A stretch of 64,000 bases of DNA from GWE2-42-39 sp942493345 (GTDB lineage: Bacteria > Bacteroidota > Bacteroidia > Bacteroidales > Prolixibacteraceae). Below the pieces are notes generated by a model. The model worked only from the letters and a program-made list of their open reading frames with translations, searched no databases and was not told the DNA's origin. Below are positions 36,797 to 45,436 of this stretch, in pieces. The translations under genes were made by a program, and so were the position numbers. The number at the start of each line of letters is the position of its first letter. The first letter of the stretch is position 1. The stretch spans positions 310,001 to 374,000 of the forward strand of contig OW818695.1 in assembly GCA_942493345.1 (NCBI GenBank), given 5' to 3'.

Positions 36797-37792
36797 ATGA
36801 AGAATTTCATCGATCACATATCAATTATAAATTTCAAATCAATCCGGAATTTAAAGCTCGAAGGGCTGAACAGGATTAATCTGTTTATTGGCAAACCCAA
36901 TGTCGGAAAGTCAAATATTCTGGAGGCTTTTGGGGTATTTAGTTTGCCCTATTTAAGGTACAGTACAAACAAAAAACTGAACAATTTTATTCGTGCCGAT
37001 TATTTAAACGAACTTTTTTTTGATGGAAATACCGAAAATCAAATTGCAATAAAGAATAACCTTGGAGAATTTGGGTTGTCTTACTACTTAGTAGATAAAA
37101 TTTCACCACTGGGAACAAAACTGAAAATTCATGATGTAAATACCATCATTTCAATAGAAAAAGACCTCACGGTTACTATTCTTGGAAACGACATCGACAA
37201 AAACCCTTTCAAGTATTATAATTTCAAGACGAATCAAAAGCCAAAACGAAATAATCTATCCAACTTATTACCTCCTGCTGGCACAAATCTGATGGGAATC
37301 ATTGAGAATATACCAGCCTTAAAAAAGGATCTTATTCAATTGTTTAATGAATACAATCTGAATTTGGTTTTTGATCGCGCCAGCCAGGAATTAAAGGTAA
37401 TGAAGGAGCAGAAGGAAAAAGAAATCTTTCTAATTCCTTATAGCTCAATTGCAGATACGCTCCAGCGGGTTATTTTTTATAAAACAGCTATTGCTTCCAA
37501 TCAAAACTCGGTATTAATTTTTGAAGAACCTGAAGCACATGCTTTCCCTCCATACATCGTACATATCACACGGGAAATCATTGAAGCTAAATCAAATCAA
37601 TTTATCATTTCAACCCATAGTCCTTATATTTTAGATTACTTTTTGGAGAATGCAATGGAGGAACTGTCCATATTCATGGTTGACTATAAAAATGGTGAAA
37701 CGGTTGCCAACAAGCTTTCGAAAGAAGATATGGAAGATATTAAGCAATACGGAATTGATTTGTTTACCAACTACGAAACTTTTCTAAAATGA
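36797..37792 (+). CDS. SMC/RecF-like AAA ATPase of a probable two-gene defence-like module
   Basis: A 331-residue ABC-type AAA ATPase of the OLD/AAA_15 class. Start ISIINFKSIRNLKLEGLNRI, Walker A FIGKPNVGKSNILEAF at about residue 31, a variable middle (about 60-210), Walker B LIFEEPEAHAFPPYI near residue 248 and H-loop IISTHSPYIL near 275. There is no coiled-coil arm of SMC length. It overlaps the next gene by 4 bp (ATGA), so the two proteins are made together. The DNA is visibly more AT-rich than phoH and purC on either side, suggesting acquisition. ATPase plus Toprim-like partner is the layout of several phage-defence systems; the function here is unproven. Confidence 0.85.
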   Translation: MKNFIDHISIINFKSIRNLKLEGLNRINLFIGKPNVGKSNILEAFGVFSLPYLRYSTNKKLNNFIRADYLNELFFDGNTENQIAIKNNLGEFGLSYYLVDKISPLGTKLKIHDVNTIISIEKDLTVTILGNDIDKNPFKYYNFKTNQKPKRNNLSNLLPPAGTNLMGIIENIPALKKDLIQLFNEYNLNLVFDRASQELKVMKEQKEKEIFLIPYSSIADTLQRVIFYKTAIASNQNSVLIFEEPEAHAFPPYIVHITREIIEAKSNQFIISTHSPYILDYFLENAMEELSIFMVDYKNGETVANKLSKEDMEDIKQYGIDLFTNYETFLK

Positions 37793-38328
37793 AGCTTGAT
37801 TATCTGGTAATTCCGGAATGCTATGCAGATACGACATTTATTGAAACAATTGTCCCACCGGATAATCAACGGGGCTATAATCATCAAATGGGATGCAGCA
37901 AAGTGGCGAACAAAATGCAAAGTGATTTAAATGATGATTTTGCATTAGGGATAATTGATAAAGACAAGCGGTCCGTAAGGTATTTAGATGAATTTAGTTT
38001 AATCACAAATAAACAAAGCCTATTTCTGTACAAACATCCGAACAAGCATCATTATATTATTCAGATTTATCCGGCGATTGAACGGTTTATCCTGGAATCT
38101 TGCTCTGAAGTTGATATTGACTTATCCGATTATGGGTTAAAGAATGATTTGGAGGGCCTAAAAGAAAAAACCAAGAAACAGACAAGCAAAAAAGACCCGC
38201 AACTCATACAACTATTCAAAGAACTTAAGAACCGTAACGCAGAACAAGTTGTTACCTTATCAAGATGGATAAATTACCTGAAAGAGAATAATTTTCGTTC
38301 TCAAATTGAAGAAATAAAAGAACTTTAA
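37789..38328 (+). CDS. Toprim-like small partner of the ATPase (putative nuclease)
   Basis: A 179-residue protein not assigned to a named family. The N-terminal half has the order expected of a Toprim fold: LDYLVIPECYADTTFIETI with an acidic residue at position 10, then FALGIIDKDKRS with Asp57 and Asp59 (D-x-D). A strand HHYIIQIYPAIERFIL and a Lys-rich helical C-terminus follow. This resembles DUF4435/OLD-type nuclease partners of AAA ATPases. The start ATG lies inside the stop of the ATPase gene. A 15-bp gap leads to purC. The nuclease role is inference from motif order and context. Confidence 0.65.
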   Translation: MKLDYLVIPECYADTTFIETIVPPDNQRGYNHQMGCSKVANKMQSDLNDDFALGIIDKDKRSVRYLDEFSLITNKQSLFLYKHPNKHHYIIQIYPAIERFILESCSEVDIDLSDYGLKNDLEGLKEKTKKQTSKKDPQLIQLFKELKNRNAEQVVTLSRWINYLKENNFRSQIEEIKEL

Positions 38329-38343
38329 TAATTTAAATACAAA

Positions 38344-39291
38344 ATGAGTAACGCATTAACACGCACCGATTTTAATTTTCCGAAACAGAAAAGCGTTTAC
38401 CACGGGAAAGTACGCGACGTTTACAACATCAACGACGAATACCTGGTAATGGTTGTTTCCGACCGCATTTCGGCTTTCGATGTCGTCCTTCCAAAGGGAA
38501 TTCCCTATAAAGGACAAGTGTTAAACCAGATTGCGGCCAAGTTTCTGGATGCAACCAGCGACATTGTCCCCAACTGGAAAGTGGCCAGTCCCGATCCGAA
38601 TGTGACCATTGGCCATGCCTGCGAACCGTTCAAAGTCGAGATGGTGATTCGCGGTTACCTCACCGGGCACGCCTGGCGCGAATACCGCGACGGAAAACGC
38701 AGTCTTTGCGGAGAGCCAATGCCCGACGGCATGATCGAAAGCCAGAAGTTTGCTACTCCCATCATTACGCCAACCACCAAAGCGTCGGAAGGACACGATG
38801 AAGATATTTCGAAAGCAGAAATTATCGCGCAGGGGCTGGTGAGCAAAGAAGATTATGAAATGCTGGAAAACTATACTCAAAAACTGTACGAACGTGGAGC
38901 CCAAATGGCTGCCGAAAAAGGCCTGATACTGGTTGATACCAAATACGAATTCGGAAAGAAAGACGGGGAAATTTACCTGATCGACGAAATCCACACACCC
39001 GATTCGTCGCGTTATTTCTATGCCGAAGGTTATGAAGAACGTCAGGCACGGGGCGAAGCGCAGAAACAATTATCGAAGGAGTTTGTGCGCCAGTGGCTTA
39101 TTCAGAACGGGTTTCAGGGCAAAGAAGGCCAGCAGGTTCCGGAAATGTCGGAAGAATTTGTTGCTTCGGTTTCCGATCGCTACATCGAGTTGTATGAAAA
39201 TATCACCGGCGACCAGTTCGAAAAGTCTGATATTTCGAAGATGCAGGCGCGAATCGAAAAAAATGTAACTCAATTTCTGAACTCTTTGTAA
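38344..39291 (+). CDS. purC: Phosphoribosylaminoimidazole-succinocarboxamide synthase
   Basis: A 315-residue SAICAR synthase of purine synthesis that joins Asp to CAIR with ATP. Recognisable blocks are YHGKVRDVYNI near the start (nucleotide loop), VSDRISAFDVVLP, EMVIRGYLTGHAWREYRDG, ATPIITPTTKASEGHDEDI, and LVDTKYEFG followed by LIDEIHTPDSSRY. The longer form (about 300 residues with an extra C-terminal segment) is usual in Bacteroidota. No fault seen. It follows the ATPase/Toprim-like pair, which appears inserted between phoH and this gene. Confidence 0.97.
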   Translation: MSNALTRTDFNFPKQKSVYHGKVRDVYNINDEYLVMVVSDRISAFDVVLPKGIPYKGQVLNQIAAKFLDATSDIVPNWKVASPDPNVTIGHACEPFKVEMVIRGYLTGHAWREYRDGKRSLCGEPMPDGMIESQKFATPIITPTTKASEGHDEDISKAEIIAQGLVSKEDYEMLENYTQKLYERGAQMAAEKGLILVDTKYEFGKKDGEIYLIDEIHTPDSSRYFYAEGYEERQARGEAQKQLSKEFVRQWLIQNGFQGKEGQQVPEMSEEFVASVSDRYIELYENITGDQFEKSDISKMQARIEKNVTQFLNSL

Positions 39292-39359
39292 TATGATATT
39301 TTACTGAGGATCTACGTTCGTGCGATCCTCAGTAATCTTCAAAACAAAAAACACATCCC

Positions 39360-39872
39360 GTGCGTACATTCATTTTCATCTTTTTTATTGTAGCTGCCTT
39401 ACAATCAGCGGCACAGGACGAAGTTGCAACCACGATGGTGAAATTAAACTAGTCTGTTCCTGAATTCAGTTTCAAAGATGAAAACGGAAAAACCATATCA
39501 ATTTCCGATTACAAAGGCAAAACCGTGCTGATCACATTTTTTGCCACCTGGTTCGGCCCCTGCCGGAAAGAGCTTCCGCTGATACAACACGATATTTATA
39601 ACAAGTACAAAGACAATCAAAACTTCAAACTACTGATTTTCGGAAGGGAACACAATCTTCAGGAAGTTTCAGACTTCAAAAAATCACAAGGATTTTCAAT
39701 GCCTTTTTATGCCGATAAAGAACGCGCGGTATATTCTCTTTTTGCAAGCAAATATATTCCCCGAAATTTCCTGATCAACTCTGAAGGAAAAATAGTTTTC
39801 AGTGAAACAGGGTTTGATACTGACAAATTCGATGAACTAAAGAAACTCATCAAGGAAAACACAAATCAATAA
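39360..39872 (+). pseudogene. TlpA/ResA-like thioredoxin, broken by a TAG stop and lacking its first active-site Cys
   Basis: A frame from the GTG at 39360 encodes a signal peptide (FIFIFFIVAALQSAAQ) and the start of a TlpA fold. After MVKLN it meets a TAG at 39450-39452, then continues in the same frame with SVPEFSFKDENGKTISI and DYKGKTVLITFFATWFGPC. The active site, normally Trp-Cys-x-x-Cys, reads Trp-Phe-Gly-Pro-Cys, so the nucleophilic Cys is gone. Both changes need one base each (CAG to TAG, TGC to TTC). The rest, to 39872, matches TlpA ends (YIPRNFLINSEGKIVF). Likely a decaying gene; a catalytically dead paralog is the alternative. Confidence 0.82.
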
Positions 39873-40029
39873 AACTATTTTTTTGGCCTGATTTTTAATT
39901 CCTTGTATGGTTTTTTCTCAATTATTATCTAACTTGTTGTGTTTTTTAACGCAAATTATGCAATAATGAATTTTCGGGATTTTTACAGGTTTGCTTTTTA
40001 TACAACGGACAAAACTAACACATACGATT

Positions 40030-40413
40030 ATGATGAAGAAGGAATGGGCTGACAAGAGAATTCTTCTGGTTGAAGACGAAGAAACGAACATTATTTTAAT
40101 TCAAGAGTTTCTTTCAATTACACAGATCCGGATTGATGTTTCAAAAAACGGAAAGAATGCACTGGAACGAATTGAAGCAGATGAAAAGTTTGACTTGGTT
40201 TTAATGGATATCAAAATGCCTATCATGAATGGGCTGGAAGCAACTATCCGAATAAAAAAAATTAATCCTGAGCTTCCTATTATTGCGCAAACGGCTTATG
40301 CCCTGTCGGAAGAAAGGGAGCAGGCACTGGATGCCGGATGCGATGATTATATTACGAAGCCCATCCGCCGGGACGACCTGATAGCGCTGATAGCAAAACA
40401 CATTGAACAATAG
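40030..40413 (+). CDS. Stand-alone response-regulator receiver protein
   Basis: 127 residues from the ATG at 40030 (a second ATG at 40033 is equally possible). A single receiver domain: acidic pocket ILLVEDEETN, phospho-acceptor LVLMDIKMPIMNGLEA, Thr/Ser step AQTAYALS and conserved Lys DDYITKPIRRDDL. There is no output domain. The KPIRRDD form is typical of receivers detached from hybrid kinases, so it may act as a phosphate shuttle or through protein contacts. No kinase lies next to it. A long hairpin terminator follows. Confidence 0.9.
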   Translation: MMKKEWADKRILLVEDEETNIILIQEFLSITQIRIDVSKNGKNALERIEADEKFDLVLMDIKMPIMNGLEATIRIKKINPELPIIAQTAYALSEEREQALDAGCDDYITKPIRRDDLIALIAKHIEQ

Positions 40414-40599
40414 GAGTACCGAGACAATAACCATAGTCACAGCTGTAACCGACTTCGAAATCTCCCTCCCAGAAACCACTTCAAATACAGGAGATATAAA
40501 AGACCGTTGTTGTACGTGTCTTTATATTAATTTGATCTTCCGAAACCTTTTAATACAAGGAACCCAGATATTTTACCAGCCATAATCTTATGAAACGAA

Positions 40600-40648
40600 A
40601 TCGGAAGCGAAATCGGGAAAAGTCTATTTTTCCGGTTTTGCTTCCGAT
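40600..40648. terminator. Long hairpin between convergent genes
   Basis: Arms 40600-40621 and 40627-40648 pair over 22 positions with a few G-U pairs and a 5-nt loop (GTCTA). Outer stem ATCGGAAGC/GCTTCCGAT is perfect. Placed between the receiver gene (+) and the Spy-like gene (-); both strands have nearby T runs. The rest of 40414-40690 shows nothing else. Confidence 0.72.
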
Positions 40649-40690
40649 CGGCTATATTGACAAATTTTTGCTTTTTTTTAATGAAATACT

Positions 40691-41188
40691 CTATGGAGTA
40701 TCAATTCCTTTGCGGAAAACCGGCCGGTCGGACTTGCTTTGTTCGCGGCGACGAAATTCCTGCAACATGTGTACTCTGAACTTTCGTTCGGCCTCGTACA
40801 ATCTTACCACTTTTTGAATCGGGAGGACTTTTATAAATTGTTTATTGTATTCCTCCATCAATCGGGCTTCTTCGGCAAAAGCAGCAATATATTCATCGTT
40901 CATTTTTTTCAACTCGGTATCGCTGAACGATGCTAATTTTTCATTCGACTTAAACTCCAATTTCATCCGGGCTTTTTCCAAGTTGAACTTTTTGTTTTCA
41001 AATTCGTTATAAACCGGCCAAAAAGACTGTGCTTCTGCAGGAGTTAGTTCAAGACGGGCCGAAAGAAATGAAACCTTCTCAACTTTCATCCGCTGAATCA
41101 TTTCGGGCGATTGCCCTTTGTGCTCCTGAGAACTTACAATAGCGACCATTACAGTCATGAGAAAAATTGTTCCAAATAGTTTTTTCAT
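40691..41188 (-). CDS. Periplasmic helical protein, Spy/CpxP-like
   Basis: 165 residues: a signal peptide (LFGTIFLMTVMVAIVSS, cut near residue 20), then a helical, charge-rich protein with the region VSFLSARLELTPAEAQSFWPVYNEFE. The phrase LTPAEAQxFWPxYNE is characteristic of Spy/LTXXQ-like periplasmic proteins in this phylum. The mature part is full of Lys, Arg and Glu. It is the last gene of an operon with an ECF sigma factor and an anti-sigma factor (72 bp gap), so it may be the effector or a sensor modulator for envelope stress. Chaperone activity is inferred. Confidence 0.72.
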   Translation of the reverse strand: MKKLFGTIFLMTVMVAIVSSQEHKGQSPEMIQRMKVEKVSFLSARLELTPAEAQSFWPVYNEFENKKFNLEKARMKLEFKSNEKLASFSDTELKKMNDEYIAAFAEEARLMEEYNKQFIKVLPIQKVVRLYEAERKFRVHMLQEFRRREQSKSDRPVFRKGIDTP

Positions 41189-41260
41189 TTGCTACATCCT
41201 ATTTAAGTTCATACAAATCAAATACATCCTTAATTCCAATCCCTATTTCTACGGATTATT

Positions 41261-41692
41261 TTAATTATACATTGCTGAATAAATCTCGTATTCGCTAAGT
41301 TCTGCCGACAAGAAATCAGCAACATCATCATTATCAATCGTCTCAGCATCCATATCTTCCGAAATCATATCGTACAGATTATCATCATACAGCCATTCAT
41401 TCGATATATTATCTTCAACACCTTCAACGCCAGCTTCTGATGAATAATCGGGCGAACTCATTTTCACCGGATAGCGCACCAGTAAAAACACAAGAACGAG
41501 ACTGGCGGCAAGCCATAAAACCGGCATCAGCATTCGAATTGTTTTCCCTTTCGGTTTCGATTCCAGAGATTGTTCCTTGATTCGTTGTTGCAAGCGTTCT
41601 TCAAAGGTTTCGAAATATGCTTCAGGAACTTTGAATGGTTGTTCGTTTGGCAGCCCCTGCAATGAATCAATATGTTTATCGTTTTTGTTCAT
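41261..41692 (-). CDS. Putative anti-sigma factor, single-pass membrane protein
   Basis: 143 residues with one membrane helix (LMPVLWLAASLVLVFLLV, about 58-75). The N-terminal cytoplasmic part carries NEQPFKVPEAYFETFEERLQ, a phrase common in such Bacteroidota proteins. A very acidic periplasmic tail (VEGVEDNISNEWLYDD, EDMDAETIDNDDVADFL) follows. Position directly after an ECF sigma gene, with membrane topology, makes an anti-sigma role likely, although no classical zinc anti-sigma motif is present. Confidence 0.7.
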   Translation of the reverse strand: MNKNDKHIDSLQGLPNEQPFKVPEAYFETFEERLQQRIKEQSLESKPKGKTIRMLMPVLWLAASLVLVFLLVRYPVKMSSPDYSSEAGVEGVEDNISNEWLYDDNLYDMISEDMDAETIDNDDVADFLSAELSEYEIYSAMYN

Positions 41693-41760
41693 TTCTTCTA
41701 ATTCCCTTTTTTGACTATTAAAATTTTGAAAAGTTTAATTGCTTCGAAATAATTTTCCGT

Positions 41761-42306
41761 TTATTCCTCTGATTTTAAATACTCTTCTATCTTTTTTACG
41801 GCATGATGATACGACGCTTTCAATGCGCCAATTGATGTGTCCAAAATTCCTGACATGTCCTGATATTTCATTTCATCGAAATATTTCATATTAAAGACCA
41901 GCCGCTGTTTTTCGGGCAAAATCGCAATTGCCTGTTGAAGACGGATCTGAATTTCATCGCCATCAAAATACGAATCCGAATGGATCGCCCCCAGCAAATA
42001 TTCGCTGATATCGCCGGCATCGAACATTGACCGTTTCTTTTGCTGGTTCAGCAAAGTTATCGCTTCATTGGTGGCAATGCGGTACAACCAGGTATAAAGT
42101 TCCGATTCTTCACGAAAACCATCAATGCTGTTCCATACCTTTATAAATGTATTCTGAAGGGCATCATCGGCATCGTCGTGAGTAATCACAATTTTCCGAA
42201 TATGCCAATATAGACGCTCCTTGTATTTCGAAACCAGAACACCAAACGCTTGGCTCCTGCTACTTTCCAATTTAAGCCCTTCAATTATTTGTTGGTCATC
42301 CTGCAT
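41761..42306 (-). CDS. ECF-family RNA polymerase sigma factor
   Basis: 181 residues from the ATG ending at 42306 (MQDDQQIIEGLK). An upstream ATG ending at 42336 would add ten residues that look non-conserved. Region 2 has VLVSKYKERLYWHIRKIV, DADDALQNTFIKVWNSIDGF and LYTWLYRIATNEAITLL. Region 4 has AIAILPEKQRLVFNMKYFDEMKY and the helix-turn-helix SIGALKASYHHAVKKIEEYL. It lies upstream of the anti-sigma and Spy-like genes in one operon, the usual self-regulated arrangement. Target genes are unknown. Confidence 0.92.
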   Translation of the reverse strand: MQDDQQIIEGLKLESSRSQAFGVLVSKYKERLYWHIRKIVITHDDADDALQNTFIKVWNSIDGFREESELYTWLYRIATNEAITLLNQQKKRSMFDAGDISEYLLGAIHSDSYFDGDEIQIRLQQAIAILPEKQRLVFNMKYFDEMKYQDMSGILDTSIGALKASYHHAVKKIEEYLKSEE

Positions 42307-42630
42307 ATTTTCATTGTCGATTATTCTTCTGATCAATTTTTATTGCAATGGTTTAACCGTTTATATTTTTTTAACTATTCAAAAGCAAAGGTAGCAATAT
42401 TGACAAATGAAGACTGGTATCACTTTGAAGCAATATCCCCGGAACAAACGTCCAATCAGACCTCTACAAACCGGAACAATTTGAGAAACAAAAAACAAGG
42501 CACACCAATGTCAACTCCTTTTTACGAAGAGACAGAAATTAACAGGTAATCGCTTTCTTCCTACCATTTCCTGATGAAAATTTAATATTTTAGTCGACGA
42601 AAACCTGAAAAACAACTAAATTCAAATAAA

Positions 42631-43992
42631 ATGAAAAAACTTCTTTTTATGCTTCTATTTGTGACTTTTTCAATTACAAATACCAAAGCTCAAAAACTTC
42701 CTTTATTAAAAATCAGCAACGACAAACGATACCTAGTTACTGAAAATGACGAACCGTTCTTTTGGTTGGGAGATACAGCCTGGGAACTTCTTCACCGCTT
42801 AAACAAAAAGGAAAGCCTGATCTATCTGAATGATCGTGCATCAAAAGGTTTCTCTGTGATTCAAACAGTTGTTCTAGCCGAACTCAATGGGTTGAATACT
42901 CCGAACGCGAATGGAGACATGCCATTGATCAATAACGACCCAACCAGGTTGAATGAAAAATATTTCGAGCATGTTGATTTTGTGATAAAACAAGCCCAAA
43001 AACGTGGTTTGTACATTGGGCTACTGCCGACATGGGGCGATAAATTTTTTAAAAAATGGGGAGTCGGTCCTGAAATTTTCACTCCTGAAAATGCTGAAAT
43101 ATACGGAGAGTTGATTGCCAAACGTTACCTGAAGCAAAACAATATTGTATGGATACTCGGTGGTGACAGGATTCCACAAACCGACGAACATTATGGTATC
43201 GTCAGGGGAATGGCAAAAGGCATCCGAAAGGTGGACAACAAACACCTGATAACATTCCATCCATGGGGACAGAAAAAAGCAACAGACGCAGTGAACGAAA
43301 ATTGGCTAGATTTCGACATGTACCAATCCGGTCACCAGGCGTATGCAAAAGATTACAAGTTCGTAAAGGAATGCCGAGCTGTAACACCTACCCGGCCAGT
43401 GGTCAACGGCGAGCCCGGATACGAAGATCATCCGAATAAATTTGATCCGAAAAAAGGTTGGTTAAACGACGCTGATGTTCGTATTTTTGCATACTGGACC
43501 ATGCTTTCAGGCGCAGCAGGTTTTACATACGGGTGTCACGATATCTGGCAAATGTTTACCACCGAACGCACGCCTGTAAATAATGTACGAACCGATTGGC
43601 AACAGGCCATCCACCTTCCCGGTTCAACACAGGTAATGTACATGAAAAACCTGTTATGTTCTTTTCCGTGGCAAAAAATGAAAAATGACCAATCAACTAT
43701 TTTGAATGACAATCCCGAAGATTCAACCTACATGGTTGCGGCTATTGGCGAAAAGAAAGACTTTCTCCTGACATACATGCCTTCAGCAAAAACGATTAAA
43801 ATTGACCTCTCGAGAATGAATGCACAGAAAATAAACGCATATTGGTACAATCCGAGAAGTGGAAAATCTAAAAAAATTGGCGAATACAAAACGACAGAAA
43901 CGCCTGAATTCGCGCCTTGGTCAATTGGCAAAGGAAGCGATTTTGTACTGGTACTGATTGATTCAGATGCCACCTATAAGTTACCTGAATAA
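42631..43992 (+). CDS. DUF4038/GH140-like glycoside hydrolase with C-terminal collagen-binding-like domain
   Basis: 453 residues: a signal peptide (KLLFMLLFVTFSITNTKAQ), then a DUF4038 barrel with FFWLGDTAWELLHRLNK near residue 45, KGFSVIQTVVL and GLYIGLLPTW. Acidic candidates follow in VWILGGDRIPQTD and RPVVNGEPGYED. The C-terminal 90 residues (FLLTYMPSAKTIKIDLSRM, YWYNPRSGKSKKIG) form the small beta domain often annotated as collagen-binding. The closest family with this layout is GH140, known for apiosidase activity on rhamnogalacturonan II. The substrate here is not certain. It is not in a polysaccharide utilisation locus, as no SusCD pair is nearby. Extracytoplasmic. Confidence 0.83.
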   Translation: MKKLLFMLLFVTFSITNTKAQKLPLLKISNDKRYLVTENDEPFFWLGDTAWELLHRLNKKESLIYLNDRASKGFSVIQTVVLAELNGLNTPNANGDMPLINNDPTRLNEKYFEHVDFVIKQAQKRGLYIGLLPTWGDKFFKKWGVGPEIFTPENAEIYGELIAKRYLKQNNIVWILGGDRIPQTDEHYGIVRGMAKGIRKVDNKHLITFHPWGQKKATDAVNENWLDFDMYQSGHQAYAKDYKFVKECRAVTPTRPVVNGEPGYEDHPNKFDPKKGWLNDADVRIFAYWTMLSGAAGFTYGCHDIWQMFTTERTPVNNVRTDWQQAIHLPGSTQVMYMKNLLCSFPWQKMKNDQSTILNDNPEDSTYMVAAIGEKKDFLLTYMPSAKTIKIDLSRMNAQKINAYWYNPRSGKSKKIGEYKTTETPEFAPWSIGKGSDFVLVLIDSDATYKLPE

Positions 43993-44093
43993 AAGAATGC
44001 AGTCCAATATTAGCCAAAGATTGATTGAGTTCTGGGTTTAGGCATCAACCGAAAACAAAATGCACTGGCATGTTCGTTTCATTCTAAAAAAAT

Positions 44094-44101
44094 TAACTTT
44101 G
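44094..44101 (+). promoter_or_regulatory. -7 box of ychF
   Basis: TAACTTTG at 44094-44101 matches TAnnTTTG, 24 bp before the ATG at 44126. It has the same core as rRNA promoter P1. Confidence 0.5.
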
Positions 44102-44125
44102 CAGCGCTAAATTAAGAACAAAAAC

Positions 44126-45226
44126 ATGGCATTAAAATGCGGAATAGTTGGATTGCCCAACGTCGGAAAGTCAACACTTTTTAATTGTTTATCGAGTGCA
44201 AAGGCTCAGTCGGCCAACTTCCCGTTTTGTACAATCGAACCCAATATCGGAATTATAACGGTTCCCGACCAGCGTTTGATTGAACTGGAAAAAATCGACA
44301 AACCGAAAAAAGTAGTTCCAACCACCATCGAAATTGTTGACATTGCCGGTCTGGTAAAAGGTGCCAGCAAAGGCGAAGGGCTGGGAAACCAGTTTCTGGC
44401 GAATATCCGCGAAACCGATGCCATCATCCACGTGCTGCGTTGTTTCGAAAACGATAATATCACGCATGTCGATGGATCCATTAATCCGGTGCGCGACAAG
44501 GAAATAATTGACACCGAACTTCAGTTAAAAGATTTGGAAACCGTTGAAGCGAGAATTACAAAATGGGAAAAAGTAGCCAAACACGGCAACGATAATTCAG
44601 CAAAAAAAATAGTGGAAGTGGCTACCCGCTACCGCGATGCGCTCGTTCAGGGAAAATCGGCCCGCACGGTTGAGCTTACCGAAGAAGAAAAAAAACTGAC
44701 CCGCGACTTTTTCCTTCTGACCAACAAACCGGTTTTATATGCCTGTAATGTTGACGAAGCATCGGCAAAAAACGGGAATGCTTTTGTTGAACAGGTAAAA
44801 GAAGCCGTTAAAAATGAGAATGCCGAAATATTAATTATTGCCGCAGCTACCGAGGCCGACATTGCAGAGCTGGAAACGTACGACGAAAAACAAATGTTTC
44901 TCGAAGAACTGGGACTCGAAGAACCCGGTGTAAACATGTTAATTCATGCGGCTTATCGTTTGCTGAACCTGCAAACCTATTTTACCACCGGCGCCGATGA
45001 AAGCCGTGCATGGACTTTCGTAAAAGGAATAAAAGCCCCGCAAGCTGCCGGAATCATCCACACCGACTTTGAAAAAGGATTCATCAGGGCTGAAGTTATT
45101 AAATACGACGATTATATCCGTCTGCGATCAGAAGCCGCCTGCCGCGAAGCCGGAAAGATTGGAATTGAAGGAAAAGAATACGTTGTACAGGACGGCGATA
45201 TCATGCACTTCCGGTTCAATGTTTGA
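44126..45226 (+). CDS. ychF: Ribosome-binding ATPase YchF
   Basis: A 366-residue Obg-family ATPase that binds ribosomes and responds to oxidative state. G1 GIVGLPNVGKSTLFNCLS, G3 DIAGLVKGASKGEGLGNQFL, and TNKPVLYACNVDE in place of the usual G4, which explains the preference for ATP. The C-terminal TGS domain contains DFEKGFIRAEVIKYDDYI and VQDGDIMHFRFNV. Length and motifs are standard. Single gene with its own promoter. Confidence 0.97.
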   Translation: MALKCGIVGLPNVGKSTLFNCLSSAKAQSANFPFCTIEPNIGIITVPDQRLIELEKIDKPKKVVPTTIEIVDIAGLVKGASKGEGLGNQFLANIRETDAIIHVLRCFENDNITHVDGSINPVRDKEIIDTELQLKDLETVEARITKWEKVAKHGNDNSAKKIVEVATRYRDALVQGKSARTVELTEEEKKLTRDFFLLTNKPVLYACNVDEASAKNGNAFVEQVKEAVKNENAEILIIAAATEADIAELETYDEKQMFLEELGLEEPGVNMLIHAAYRLLNLQTYFTTGADESRAWTFVKGIKAPQAAGIIHTDFEKGFIRAEVIKYDDYIRLRSEAACREAGKIGIEGKEYVVQDGDIMHFRFNV

Positions 45227-45363
45227 TTTCGTTCATTAAACACTACTAGATTTTGAATTTCACTGATTCCGACTGCTTGCCGGTTAAAAAAATACAATAA
45301 CACACGAACTTTAAATTGAAGATATGAAGCTGCATCGAAAGATGTGGTTTTTTCTTTAAAAGA

Positions 45364-45392
45364 AAAAACCCCGCCTAAAAAAGACGGGGTTT
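45364..45392 (-). terminator. Terminator of gdhA
   Basis: AACCCCGCC at 45367-45375 pairs with GACGGGGTT at 45383-45391 (one mismatch), 7-nt loop. On the minus strand it is followed by TTTTTTC, as expected for a factor-independent stop about 45 bp past the gdhA stop. Confidence 0.82.
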
Positions 45393-45436
45393 ACGAAAAT
45401 GTTTTTTATTGTAATTTCAGATTATTCCGAAGAATA

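Noticed and set aside
40403..40817. Two plus-strand ORFs after the receiver gene
   Set aside because: They cross the long hairpin terminator or run antisense to the Spy-like gene.
42337..42630. Possible small gene in the gap before the GH140-like gene
   Set aside because: Only a frame overlapping the sigma gene start antisense and a 26-codon frame were seen, neither with support.
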